A stretch of DNA of 62,293 nt from Solirubrobacteraceae bacterium (lineage in GTDB: Bacteria > Actinomycetota > Thermoleophilia > Solirubrobacterales > Solirubrobacteraceae). The translations under genes were made by a program, and so were the position numbers. The stretch is from contig JAEMQS010000021.1 of NCBI GenBank assembly GCA_016463765.1, positions 1-62,293 of the forward strand, read 5' to 3'. The notes under the pieces are model-generated. The model ran no database searches. It was given only the letters and a program-made list of their open reading frames with translations, and was not told the origin of the DNA. This document shows positions 8,816 through 17,706 of the stretch, piece by piece (within the stretch, counting starts at the first letter, position 1; every line of letters begins with the position of its first letter).

Positions 8816-10008
8816 GCGATCAACTGGTCGTAGCGAGCGAGCGGCCGGACCTCGACGGGCGCTTCCGCGGAAGCGCCCCGCGCCGTCTTCAGCGCGCGAG
8901 CGTGCTCCAGCTCCGTGATCGTGCGATGCCGCGCGAACACCCGCTGGTGCCGGCAGGCCACCTCACCGGTGTCCAGGACGACCGCGGTGACCGCTTGCTG
9001 GTCGGCGCAGACCTCGACCCTGCGGCCGACGAACGCCGGATCGAGGCTGTAGTCGTTGGTGTCCAGCCGCAGGTGCGGGTCCGGTGGCACCCTCATCACC
9101 CACCGGCGGGAGGTGTCGGGCATCACCGCCGGCAGCCGCGCCATCACCGTGTGCTCGTCGGCGAGCCGGTCGACCGGCCTGGCGCGGATCGTGCGGTGCA
9201 TCCTGGCGTTGGCCTTGACGAACCAGCCGTCGAGCTGGTCCTGGAAATCCAGCTCGTTGGCGAACTTCCGGCCCGGCTCGAAGTTCGTCTCCAGGTAGCC
9301 CTGCAGCCGCTCGACCGCGCCCTTGGCCTGTGGGTCGGCGCCCTCGCAGAAATGCCATCCGACGCGGAGTTGGCCACAGAACGCGGCGAACGCGTCCGTC
9401 GGCCGACCCTGGTGGCCGTGGATGCCGGCCTGGCGGTCCCAGGCCAGCGTCTGCGGCAGCGCGCCGAGCCGGACCAGGCAACCCGAGATCCCGGCGAGCA
9501 GGTCCTCGGTCTGCTTGCTGAACACGAGCACCCCGGCGCCGGCCCGGCTGTAGCCCAGGCACGCGACAACGACCCAGCCCTGCCGGGTCTGGCCGTGCCC
9601 GACGGGCACCTCGTCCTCCGGTTCCCAGACATCGAACTGGCAGATCTCCCCAGGCCGATAGACCGTCCGCTGAAACGACCGAGGCGCAGGTGCAAAGAGC
9701 GGCCGAACCTCGCGCAGGTAGTCATCGGCGACCGTCTTGCCCGCGGTGCAGCCCAACGGCTCGAGCAGCTCGCGGACGCGGACGCCCGTCAGCATCGGAT
9801 CGCCCTTCAGCAGCCGGTGGATGTCCGGCTTGAACGGCTCAAGGACGCCCGGCTTCGCCGGCCGCCGGTAGCCCGGCGGCGCCTCCGAGCGCAGCGCCCT
9901 GCGGATCGTGTTCCGCGACAACCCCGTCTCACGCGCGAGCCGCTTGATCGACTTGCCACCCACGAAGTGCGCTCTGCGCAGCTCTGCCCACTGCTCCACA
10001 CCAACCAC
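8812..10008 (-). CDS. istA: IS21-family transposase IstA
   Basis: IstA is the DDE transposase of IS21 elements. The N-terminus (VVGVEQWAELRRAHFVGGKS, then IKRLARETGLSRNTIRRALR) carries a helix-turn-helix that binds the ends. The RNase-H-like core includes QFDVWEPEDE (first Asp), a second Asp region TLAWDRQAG and FCEGADPQAKGAVERLQGYL (Glu). I chose GTG 10008 because GGGGAGG lies 10 bases upstream and VGVEQW is the usual family start; the frame stays open to 10104. Length 398 aa is close to the family norm, and the gene appears intact. Confidence 0.93.
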   Translation of the reverse strand: MVGVEQWAELRRAHFVGGKSIKRLARETGLSRNTIRRALRSEAPPGYRRPAKPGVLEPFKPDIHRLLKGDPMLTGVRVRELLEPLGCTAGKTVADDYLREVRPLFAPAPRSFQRTVYRPGEICQFDVWEPEDEVPVGHGQTRQGWVVVACLGYSRAGAGVLVFSKQTEDLLAGISGCLVRLGALPQTLAWDRQAGIHGHQGRPTDAFAAFCGQLRVGWHFCEGADPQAKGAVERLQGYLETNFEPGRKFANELDFQDQLDGWFVKANARMHRTIRARPVDRLADEHTVMARLPAVMPDTSRRWVMRVPPDPHLRLDTNDYSLDPAFVGRRVEVCADQQAVTAVVLDTGEVACRHQRVFARHRTITELEHARALKTARGASAEAPVEVRPLARYDQLIA

Positions 10009-10377
10009 CCCTCGCCGACCTCCCCGACATCGCCTACAAGCGACCTCGAGGCTCAGCATCACCCCGGACAGCTCCGCCAACCCATCCAGGGGGTCAGTTT
10101 TCAAACGGCGGAGGGGGTTCAGTTTTCACGCGGCGCTGACACCCGAACTACCGCCATCACCGACATGCCCCAGTCTGCAGCCCCTCCGTTCGGCAGACCG
10201 GGTAGCCGGGCCATCGGCGGCCAGCATGCGTGAATCGGCGGCGGCGGACGCGACGCCCGTTCGTTGACCGCGCACGCCGCCAGCACGAAGCAGGCCTTGA
10301 GGTCTCAGCCCCGGCGTTATCAGACTGGCAACGCTGACACCGAGCCCGGCGCCCCCGCACCGCCGACCAACGAAAAA

Positions 10378-10399
10378 GAGCCCCGCGTGAGCGGGGCTC
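10378..10399 (-). terminator. Rho-independent terminator of the 10440-11174 gene
   Basis: A 9-bp stem (GAGCCCCGC / GCGGGGCTC) with a 4-nt loop is followed on the minus strand by a TTTTT run. It lies 40 bp after the stop codon of the minus-strand secreted-protein gene. The rest of 10147-10439 shows no gene. Confidence 0.8.
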
Positions 10400-10439
10400 T
10401 CAGTGCAGCCTGCGTGACGAATGTTAGGCTGGCGGGAGG

Positions 10440-11174
10440 TCAGCCCTTCGTGCACTTCAGAGTTCGCGATGCCTCGAAGTCCGTTCCGTCAGCGTAGTCA
10501 AAGGTGCCTTCTCCGTTCCAGATTCCGCCGTCGCAGCGGTCGATCTCGATGATGCCTCGCGTCTTGCCCTTGATCTTTGCCGTCTTCTTGATTGAGATCG
10601 AGAAGAGGGTCACGGCGACCGGTACCCCCGGTGCGGGCTCTTGGAGGTTTGCGGGAATCGGGATGTCGGTGCGCAGGCCGTATTTGCCTGACACCTTGCT
10701 GATCTTGACGACGATGTTCGACTGGATTCGCAGCGGGCTCGTTCCCTCAACAAACATGCTGAGAGAGGATTTCCCACCGTTGGCGATACTGATCTTCAGG
10801 TCGTTCTGCGTAATGGGACCAGGAGCGAGACCCGCGGCCTTCCCCGTCCCGATCATGGACCCCGCTGGGCAGTCTTCGGTCGTCCTTGCTGACGAGATTG
10901 CGCTTGGCGCGCAGGTGGGGAATAGGCCGCCGTTCCAGCGCGAGCCGCGCGGGAAAAAGATCTGCACGTTCTTGGTCGATGGAGGCTGGGCGCCCGACGC
11001 GTCGCGGGTGCCGGTGCTGACCTTCAGATTCACGCTCCTGCGCACCTTCTTCGTGCTGGCCTTCGTGGGGGTCGCGCTGATCGTGAAGTCCTGAGTCACT
11101 TGCGCGTGGGCGGCAGTCGGCACGAGCACAGTCAGTCCGAGCGCCAGTGCGCCGGACAGTCGATATCTCACCAT
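10440..11174 (-). CDS. Secreted protein with one copy of a CPAGS-type repeat domain
   Basis: ATG 11174 has AGGAGA 6 bases upstream and starts a signal peptide (MVRYRLSGALALGLTVLVP, ending AAHAQ). The mature protein of about 220 aa contains DCPAGSMIGTGKAAGLAPG and VQIFFPRGSRWN. These match the recurring pattern (CPxGSxxGxAxA, preceded by a putative beta strand with a Leu-Pro or Phe-Pro) seen several times in the protein encoded at 11646-14741, so the two divergent genes encode related single-copy and multi-copy proteins. Three or more cysteines may form disulfides. This type of secreted beta-rich repeat appears common in this bacterial group, but I know of no assigned function. A terminator follows at 10378-10399. 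Confidence 0.75.
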   Translation of the reverse strand: MVRYRLSGALALGLTVLVPTAAHAQVTQDFTISATPTKASTKKVRRSVNLKVSTGTRDASGAQPPSTKNVQIFFPRGSRWNGGLFPTCAPSAISSARTTEDCPAGSMIGTGKAAGLAPGPITQNDLKISIANGGKSSLSMFVEGTSPLRIQSNIVVKISKVSGKYGLRTDIPIPANLQEPAPGVPVAVTLFSISIKKTAKIKGKTRGIIEIDRCDGGIWNGEGTFDYADGTDFEASRTLKCTKG

Positions 11175-11584
11175 TTGTCTCCTTGGTCCACAGACACAGT
11201 GCCGCCCCTCGAGCCTCTCGACGAGGGAACGGTCGTTACCAATCGGCCATAGAACGTAGCAGTCATGGGGAGGTCGAGCGACCGCAGTCGGGCGAACGGC
11301 CGCATGGCGTGTGCCCGAGTTGGCCTGATCAGGCGCGAGTGACCTCGTTGCGCAAGCGCGCAGTGATTCCCGCAGCCAGGAGCCCGCGCGGTCCAGTCTC
11401 ACCTACTCCTGAACGGGATTATCGGCGCTCGGCTGCTCGCGAGTCGTAGTAGGTCAAGGCGCTGCGAACGAGGGCGCTCACGACGGGCTCCGGCCACCGA
11501 CCAGAACCCGAGGCAGACACCAGGGGTCGCCGCGAAGAATGCCCCTGCACTATGTCCTCCACGACACAATGGCCGCGATCGGCG

Positions 11585-11608
11585 TATACTGCGTGAGCGA
11601 TCGTTCAC
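11585..11608 (+). promoter_or_regulatory. Promoter -10 with overlapping palindromic operator upstream of 11646
   Basis: TATACT at 11585-11590 is a good -10 hexamer. Two bases later comes GTGAGCGATCGTTCAC (11593-11608), a palindrome with one mismatched pair that covers the likely transcription start. A repressor there would block the gene at 11646. Similar 16-mers occur at 24933 and 31344 (see findings). The rest of 11175-11584 shows no gene. Confidence 0.6.
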
Positions 11609-11645
11609 ACGGTCGTGTGCCTGGGAGGCAGGAGAGAGAGGTCAC

Positions 11646-14600
11646 ATGATGCTCGTTGTTGGGTCTACGCCGGTCAGGCGCGGGGGTGCGATGGCGGTGG
11701 TTCTAGGGATAGCTGTGAGTGTGTCCCTCAGTCCACCTGTCTCGAACGCCGCCGTGCGCGTCACGGCGGCGACAGCGGTCCCGGTCACGACGGCGTCGAC
11801 GTGTTCCGCCGTGTCGCCCGTGACGCGTGCGCTTCAGGCCGGAGCCCGATCCGACTTCTGCCTCGCGCTGGCGCTCGACGGCGGCCGTTCGGAGATCGAC
11901 ATCCCAGGTTTGGGAGACGACGCCCGGAGCATCAGGATCTCGCTGCCAGCGGGGCAGATCGGCGACCCGTCGGCCGCCGAAGCCTGTGCTCCGGGACGAT
12001 TTCGCAGCGCCTCGGGGTGCCCTGTCGCTTCCCAGGTCGGCGAGGTTGCGGCCCGGGCTGATGCCGGAGTCACCCTCGGGGAGCAGCTCCTGCAGGGGCC
12101 TGTACATCTCCTCGCCCCGTCGGGGACCGAGGCTGCGCAGCTCGGCGTTCAGATCGGTCTGAAGGTGGGACCGACCTCCACGGCGCTGGTCAAGGTCACG
12201 GCACAGATCAGGCTGCGCCCGGGGGACGGCGGCTTGGACGCGACGCTCGAAGGCATCCCGCGCAGCCTCTTGGGCATTCCGATCGAACTCCGCCGCGTCA
12301 ACCTGCGGCTGTGGGGATCACCAGCGCACCACCCGACGCTGCGCGCGCCATTCATGACATCGCCGACGGCGTGCGCTGCGGCCACCACTCGAGTGACTGT
12401 CACCTCGTACGCCGGGGTTTCCACGTCCGGGCAGACCGCGTTCACCCCGACAGGCTGCGACGTCGTCCCGTTCGCCCCGGAGCTGATCCTGGAGGGAGAC
12501 CGTGCGGTCGACGCCCCGGTCGAGCTCACGGCCGGGGTGAGGATGCCTCCGGACACCGGCGCGGTCGCCCAATCGCATGTGGGCGAGGCCACGGTCATCT
12601 TGCCGGAAGGCGTTGAGCTCTCCGCGACGTCGGGGAACGAGATCGCGGATGTGGGCTGCACCGACGACGAGTTCGACGTGGCGGGTGGCGGTCCCGTGGC
12701 GTGTCCAGCAGGCGCAGCGCTCGGTACCGCGACCATGAGTTCCCCGCTCCTTGCGACCTTGGGTGGAAGCCTGCCGGGGACGATCTACCTCGCGCAGCCC
12801 CGCCCGACCGATCCGTTGATCCGGTTGTTCATTGTCGCGCAGGCCGGCCCCGAAGTCGACGCGGTGCGAGTGAAGCTGTCCGGCGTCGTCACGCCGGACC
12901 CGGCGACCGGGCAACTCACCACGGTCCTCCGAGGTATCCCGCCTGTGCCGTTTCGCGAGTTTCGCCTCACGTTCAGGGGTGGCGAGGGGGCGATTGTCAG
13001 CTCCCCGCGTGCATGCGGGGCCGCGGTGGCCACCGGTGTCCTCGTCCCGCTTGCCGGGGGCGCGCCTGTGAAGCCGCAGGCGGCTATTGCCTACTCGGAC
13101 GGGTGCAGCGACCCCGGGGCGTTCGAGCCGGGGCTGGCCGTGGCCGCTACGCCAGCCCAGGCGGGGGCGTCGACGGCGCTGCAGGTGCGGTTCTCGCGAC
13201 CAGATCGCCACTCTCGGCTGGCGGGCCTTGAGGTGCGGCTTCCACCGGGACTCATTGGGCGGCTCACCGCAGCGCGCCTGTGCGAGCTCGACGTCGCCTC
13301 CCGCGGGGCATGCGGACCGGAGAGCCTCGTCGGATCGGTCACGGCGTCGGCCGGCCCCGGCCCGCGTCCGCTCGAGCTCACGGGAGGAGAAGTGTTCCTG
13401 ACCAAGGGTGACGGGGACGCACTTGCGGGCCTCGCGATCAAGATGCCGGTGCGCATCGGGCCGCTGGACTTCGGCAGTCTCCTGGTGCGCGGGCGGATCA
13501 TCGTCCGGCCTGAGATCGGTCTGACCCTGCGGGTCGACGAAATCCCGCTGCGCTTGTCAGTGGGCGTGGCGACGGGGATTCGGGACCTGACGGTGACCCT
13601 GGATCGTCCGGGCTTCATCGTCAACGCGACGAGCTGCGCGGCAAAGACGGTTGCCGCCACTCTGCGCTCCGATATCGGTGCCTTTGCGGAGGCATCCGCT
13701 GGGTACGAGCCGACTGGGTGCGACGCTCTCGGCTACGCGCCACGACTGGACATGCGGCTCGGCGGCGGTTCGGCCGAGACCGGTAGCGGCGGGCATCCCT
13801 CGCTCCAGGTCGATCTTGCGCAGGACCCGGGGCAGGCGAACACCAGTCGGGTGGAGCTGACCCTTCCGCCGTCGGTGTCGGCCGACATCGACCGCTTGAA
13901 GAACGCATGTCCGCAGGCGGCGTACGTGCGCGATGCGTGCCCGGCCGGTTCGGTGGTCGGGGCTGCGACCGCAGCGACGCCGCTGCTGGACGAGACGTTG
14001 CGGGGGCCGGTGACGTTCGTGTCGGTACCCGGCTCGCCGCTGCCTATGCTGCGAATTCGCCTTGGCGGTCCGCTCACTCTGGATCTGGACGCGAAGATCA
14101 CGCTCACCAAGGACAACCGTCTCACGACGACGATCGAAGGCATCCCTGACGTGCCGCTTTCGAACTTCCGTCTCACGCTCGACGCTGGGCCACGCAGTCC
14201 GCTGACCGCGAATCGCGATCTGTGTACGGCGCCAGCGCAAGTCGGTGGGTCCCTGGGATCCCACACGGGGTCGAGCCTCGCTCTCAAGCAGGACGCGGTC
14301 GTGGTCGGCTGTGGTCCTGCCGCGACGTTGAAGCTCGGATCGCTGAAGACCGGCCGACCCAGCGCTGATCTGCGCGTGGTCGGCGGGCGCACGCGGATGA
14401 CGAGCGTGACGCTCAGCATGCCGCGGGGCCTCGAGCTCGAGCGCTCGTCGAAGGTCCGGCGCCGCTTGAAGGTCAGCGCCACGGGTCTCCGCCGCCGGGC
14501 CCGGGCCACCGTGACCGTCAGCGGCAGCCGTCTTCGTGTCACGGTGCCGCGCGGGCAGTCGGCCAAGGTGCTGCGCGTGAGGCTCGCAACCGGCGCTCTG

Positions 14601-14741
14601 CGCGCAAGCAGGCGCCTGCGCCGAGCGGGGCGCCCGAGGCTCACGTTCAACTTGACGGCGGTTCAGGCAGATCGGTCGACGTCAAGGTCGCGCCTTCGTA
14701 TCCGTCCGGCGGCTGCGTCGTCCGCGGCAGGAGGGCGCTGA
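11646..14741 (+). CDS. Large secreted multi-repeat protein (about four CPAGS-type repeats)
   Basis: The protein has 1031 aa. The tandem ATGs at 11646/11649 follow a purine-rich AGGAGAGAGAGG. An N-terminal signal peptide with a VSNAA cleavage site is followed by about four repeats of roughly 210 residues. Each has a beta segment with LPxG, a Cys-Pro motif (GCPVASQVGEVAAR, ACPAGAALGTATMSSP, ACGPESLVGSVTASAG, ACPAGSVVGAATAATP), a GPVxLxxxxG strand and a GIPxVPLxxFRLT motif before the next Cys. The C-terminus (about 60 residues) is very basic (RRRLKVSATGLRRRARATVT), which could bind envelope polyanions. The operator-like palindrome at 11593 suggests regulated expression. The gene overlaps the convergent regulator gene by 95 bp. 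The function is unknown; adhesion or substrate capture at the cell surface is only a guess. Confidence 0.8.
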   Translation: MMLVVGSTPVRRGGAMAVVLGIAVSVSLSPPVSNAAVRVTAATAVPVTTASTCSAVSPVTRALQAGARSDFCLALALDGGRSEIDIPGLGDDARSIRISLPAGQIGDPSAAEACAPGRFRSASGCPVASQVGEVAARADAGVTLGEQLLQGPVHLLAPSGTEAAQLGVQIGLKVGPTSTALVKVTAQIRLRPGDGGLDATLEGIPRSLLGIPIELRRVNLRLWGSPAHHPTLRAPFMTSPTACAAATTRVTVTSYAGVSTSGQTAFTPTGCDVVPFAPELILEGDRAVDAPVELTAGVRMPPDTGAVAQSHVGEATVILPEGVELSATSGNEIADVGCTDDEFDVAGGGPVACPAGAALGTATMSSPLLATLGGSLPGTIYLAQPRPTDPLIRLFIVAQAGPEVDAVRVKLSGVVTPDPATGQLTTVLRGIPPVPFREFRLTFRGGEGAIVSSPRACGAAVATGVLVPLAGGAPVKPQAAIAYSDGCSDPGAFEPGLAVAATPAQAGASTALQVRFSRPDRHSRLAGLEVRLPPGLIGRLTAARLCELDVASRGACGPESLVGSVTASAGPGPRPLELTGGEVFLTKGDGDALAGLAIKMPVRIGPLDFGSLLVRGRIIVRPEIGLTLRVDEIPLRLSVGVATGIRDLTVTLDRPGFIVNATSCAAKTVAATLRSDIGAFAEASAGYEPTGCDALGYAPRLDMRLGGGSAETGSGGHPSLQVDLAQDPGQANTSRVELTLPPSVSADIDRLKNACPQAAYVRDACPAGSVVGAATAATPLLDETLRGPVTFVSVPGSPLPMLRIRLGGPLTLDLDAKITLTKDNRLTTTIEGIPDVPLSNFRLTLDAGPRSPLTANRDLCTAPAQVGGSLGSHTGSSLALKQDAVVVGCGPAATLKLGSLKTGRPSADLRVVGGRTRMTSVTLSMPRGLELERSSKVRRRLKVSATGLRRRARATVTVSGSRLRVTVPRGQSAKVLRVRLATGALRASRRLRRAGRPRLTFNLTAVQADRSTSRSRLRIRPAAASSAAGGR

Positions 14742-16008
14742 GAAAGGTCCAGCTCGCCTCGATGAGCCGGTCGGTCGGGAACGCCGGGTCTTCGAGTGCG
14801 AGCCGCGCCTGCTCTTCACCGGTGCTGAGAAGGAGGCGCGCCGCAAGGTCGACGTCCATCTCGGGCGCCGGGTCAGCGAGCGACTCGAGCGCGCTCGCCA
14901 TGAGCGGACGGAGCCGCTTCGCGAGCGCCGCGCGCCGCCTGTTGACGAGTGTCTGGAGGGCGCGTGGCGCGCGCTCAGGGCGCATGAGCGCGACGCGCCA
15001 CGTGTCCGGGGCTTGCATCGCCGCCTCGAGCAGCGTTGCGAGCGCTTCCCCGAGGACCCGCACCGGATGTCGGTCGCTCGGCTCCGCCGGGAGGGCAGCG
15101 TCGAAGGTATCGCGCACCGCGGCGTCGAGACGGCGGAGCATCGCCAGCATCAGGATCTCGAGATTGGCAAAGCTGCGATAGACAACCGCACGGTTGACGC
15201 CGACGCGGCGGGCGATCGCCTCCATGGTCAGTGCTTCGAACCCGTTCTCGGCGATGAGGCCAACCGCGGCATCGAGGATCTGCACTCGTCGCTGGCTCTT
15301 TGCCATGCGCGCCCGCGGTGCACCCACTGCCTCCTGCTCGAGCGGGCCGCGGATACTCACCGACGGCGCCGGGCCAAGGTGTCGGACCGATGTCTCTACG
15401 CCGATCAGCAACGAGCCTGATGCGGCGAGAGCGGTGATCCGGCCCGCGGGAAACCGTCGGGGGTGCAGGAGGGTCAGGCGTGCCGCGTCCTCTCCGGCGG
15501 CCACGAGCAGCCGAGCAAGCACCCCGTGATCGAGGCCGGGGGGGCCGCCACGCGCATCGACGCCCCAGTCGATGAGGGCCTCGACAAGTCCGGTGACCGT
15601 GGCGCGGCTCCTGTCGATGCGGGTATTCAGCTCGTTTGAGGCGCCACGCGGCGGTGCGAGCAGGAAACGCCACGTGCGCGGGCGCGCGCGCACGGCTCCC
15701 AGGAACTGGCCGACGGCGTCGACGAGAAACGCTTCGGGGGTCACGCCCGTCCCCGGATGTGTTCCTACAATGCCGAGGAGGGGATCGAGCGCCGCCGCTT
15801 CTTCGCGGTCGATCAACGCAAGCAGCAGCGCGTCGAGGTCACCGAAGAGGTCGTAGACGACCGGGCGGGTCACTCCGGCACGGCGCGCGACGGCCTCGAC
15901 GGTGAGCGCGTCGAACCCCCGGTCGAGGATGACGTCGAGCGCGGCGTCGAGCAGTTCCCTTCGACGGACCTCCGGGGCGAGTCGCGGAGTTCGCCGGCGG
16001 GAGCTCAT
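14647..16008 (-). CDS. Tandem TetR-family regulator (two TetR units in one chain)
   Basis: The 453-aa protein has two complete TetR-type units. The first helix-turn-helix is at residues 15-60 (LTVEAVARRAGVTRPVVYDL) with its own ligand domain to about 215. The second is at about 238-285 (LTMEAIARRVGVNRAVVYRS) with a ligand domain to about 440. Most TetR proteins are around 200 aa and dimerise; a fused pair may act as an intramolecular dimer or bind two half-sites. ATG 16008 was chosen; a GTG at 16065 would add 19 non-conserved residues. It is divergent from the monooxygenase gene, and the intergenic palindrome at 16090-16101 is the obvious operator. Its 3' end overlaps the convergent gene at 14741. 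Confidence 0.88.
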   Translation of the reverse strand: MSSRRRTPRLAPEVRRRELLDAALDVILDRGFDALTVEAVARRAGVTRPVVYDLFGDLDALLLALIDREEAAALDPLLGIVGTHPGTGVTPEAFLVDAVGQFLGAVRARPRTWRFLLAPPRGASNELNTRIDRSRATVTGLVEALIDWGVDARGGPPGLDHGVLARLLVAAGEDAARLTLLHPRRFPAGRITALAASGSLLIGVETSVRHLGPAPSVSIRGPLEQEAVGAPRARMAKSQRRVQILDAAVGLIAENGFEALTMEAIARRVGVNRAVVYRSFANLEILMLAMLRRLDAAVRDTFDAALPAEPSDRHPVRVLGEALATLLEAAMQAPDTWRVALMRPERAPRALQTLVNRRRAALAKRLRPLMASALESLADPAPEMDVDLAARLLLSTGEEQARLALEDPAFPTDRLIEASWTFLSALLPRTTQPPDGYEGATLTSTDLPEPPSS

Positions 16009-16089
16009 GGGCCCAGCTTCGCACGTCCGGGGCGCGCGCGGACCGCAGGGCAGGACGACTTGCACGACCGGAAGCTTCGTGTAACACTC

Positions 16090-16101
16090 GCGTAGCTACG
16101 C
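16090..16101. promoter_or_regulatory. Perfect 12-bp palindrome between tandem-TetR and monooxygenase genes
   Basis: GCGTAGCTACGC is a perfect palindrome in the divergent intergenic region. It includes possible -10 hexamers (TAGCTA or TACGCT) for the monooxygenase gene. A TetR protein encoded next door would be the natural ligand; this is inference from position. Confidence 0.5.
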
Positions 16102-16126
16102 TCCTGTGACATTACTTCGAGGCCCT

Positions 16127-17638
16127 ATGCCCCTGCCCCATCACGACATAGCGATCATCGGCTCCGGCTTCGGCGGCCTCGGCACGGCGATCGAACTCAA
16201 GCGGTCCGGGCGCCACGACTTTGTCGTCCTCGAGCAGGCCGCAGGTATCGGCGGCACCTGGAGGGCGAACCACTACCCCGGATGCGCGTGCGACGTCCCG
16301 ACCCCGTATTACTCGTTCTCGTTCGCGCCCGAGCCCGGTTGGTCGCGGCTGTTCGCTCCCCACACCGAGATCCTCCGCTACCTCGAGGGCTGCGCGGACC
16401 GCTTTGGCGTCAACCGTCATGTCCGTTTCGACGCGTCGGTCACCGCCCTGACGTGGGATGACGTCGAGCAACGATGGACGATCAGTCTCCGAGGCACGCC
16501 GGCATGTACCGCGCGCGTCGTGGTGCAAGCGACCGGGGGACTCTCCCGGCCGGCGTATCCGGACCTGCCGGGCCTGCAGACATTCGGCGGTTCGACGTTT
16601 CACTCGGCCGACTGGGACCACTCGGTGGACCTGCGGGGCGCGGCTGTTGCCGTGGTCGGCACGGGCGCCAGCGCGATCCAGTTCGTACCTCGAGTCGCCG
16701 ATGTCGCCGCGCAGGTTGACGTCTATCAGCGCACCCCGCCGTGGGTCATCCCGAAACCGGACCGCGAGATCGGACATCGCGAGCGCGACCTCTACCGCCG
16801 GCTGCCTGTGCTGCAACGCGCGCAGCGAGGCGCGATCTGGGCGGCTGAGGAGTACATGGGTTTGGGCAACACGAGGTGGCACGCCTTGATCCGCCCCTTA
16901 GAACGCCTTGCGCGGGCACACGTTCGCCGAGCGATCTCCGATCCTGCCGTGAGAGCCCAACTGGTGCCGTCGTACCGGATCGGGTGCAAGCGGGTGCTGC
17001 TGTCCAACGAGTGGTACCCGACGCTCGAGCGTGAGCATGTCGGCCTCGTCACGGATGGCATCGGGAGGGTGACATCGCGTGGGATCGAGACCACGACCGG
17101 CGTGACGCGCCCGGCCGACGTCATCATCTTCGGGACTGGCTTCCACGCGACGCAGTCGATCGGGGATCTTGCGGTCGAGGGGCGCGACGGCATGGACCTC
17201 CGGGCGTCGTGGGCGGAGGGCATGGAGGCCCATCGCGGGACCACCGTCGCCGGGTTTCCGAATCTGTTCCTCATGCCCGGTCCGAACACCGGCACCGGCC
17301 ACACGTCGCAGGTGTTCATGATCGAGCAGCAGATCCGGCATGTGATCGGCGCCCTTGACCAGATGGACGCGCATGCTGCTCAGACCATCGAGCCGCGCCC
17401 GGAGGCCCAGGCCGCATTCAACAAGCGGATCGCCCGCAAGATGGAGCAGACGGTCTGGCTGCGCGGCGGGTGCACCTCCTGGTACCTCGACGGCCAGGGG
17501 CGGAACACGACCCTCTGGCCCGGGAGTTCCCTTGGCTTCCGCAAGGCACTCGTCACGATCGATGACACGGAGTTCCACTTCGAGCCGCGGCGTCAGGTCG
17601 CGCGCGCGACCGAGGTCAACCTGGCCGCGGGGGTCTGA
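16127..17638 (+). CDS. Flavin-dependent Baeyer-Villiger monooxygenase
   Basis: Type I Baeyer-Villiger monooxygenases use FAD and NADPH to insert oxygen next to a ketone, giving an ester or lactone. The FAD-binding Rossmann motif GSGFGGLG is at residues 12-19, and the NADPH-binding motif VVGTGASA is at about 177-184. Between them FGGSTFHSADWD (153-164) fits the fingerprint FxGxxxHxxxWD exactly. Length 503 aa is typical of the family. I chose ATG 16127 (CGAGG 6 bases upstream); a GTG at 16106 with a possible -10 seven bases before it is an alternative leaderless start. The surrounding P450, GMC-oxidase and thioesterase genes suggest a role in degrading a cyclic or long-chain ketone. The substrate is not deducible. 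Confidence 0.92.
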   Translation: MPLPHHDIAIIGSGFGGLGTAIELKRSGRHDFVVLEQAAGIGGTWRANHYPGCACDVPTPYYSFSFAPEPGWSRLFAPHTEILRYLEGCADRFGVNRHVRFDASVTALTWDDVEQRWTISLRGTPACTARVVVQATGGLSRPAYPDLPGLQTFGGSTFHSADWDHSVDLRGAAVAVVGTGASAIQFVPRVADVAAQVDVYQRTPPWVIPKPDREIGHRERDLYRRLPVLQRAQRGAIWAAEEYMGLGNTRWHALIRPLERLARAHVRRAISDPAVRAQLVPSYRIGCKRVLLSNEWYPTLEREHVGLVTDGIGRVTSRGIETTTGVTRPADVIIFGTGFHATQSIGDLAVEGRDGMDLRASWAEGMEAHRGTTVAGFPNLFLMPGPNTGTGHTSQVFMIEQQIRHVIGALDQMDAHAAQTIEPRPEAQAAFNKRIARKMEQTVWLRGGCTSWYLDGQGRNTTLWPGSSLGFRKALVTIDDTEFHFEPRRQVARATEVNLAAGV

Positions 17639-17706
17639 CCCGTGCCGGGCGACACCTCCGCTTCGGAGCCCGTCTCCGAACATACCCCTAAGAGGAGACG
17701 ATCCTG

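Larger units (their letters stand above)
7913..10141 (-). mobile_element. IS21-family insertion sequence, complete, with 5-bp target duplication
   Basis: The element spans 2229 bp from TGTCA at 7913 to TGACA at 10141. Both ends carry the multiple inverted repeats typical of IS21. Inner copies are GCCGTTTGAATTCTGACCCC on the left and GCCGTTTGAAAACTGACCCC (minus strand) on the right. Outer copies of the AAAACTGA/AAAAGTGA type lie nearer each tip. It is flanked by CCCGA at 7908-7912 and again at 10142-10146, a target-site duplication within the family range. The cargo is the usual istA-istB pair. The clean duplication and intact genes point to a recent insertion. Confidence 0.92.
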
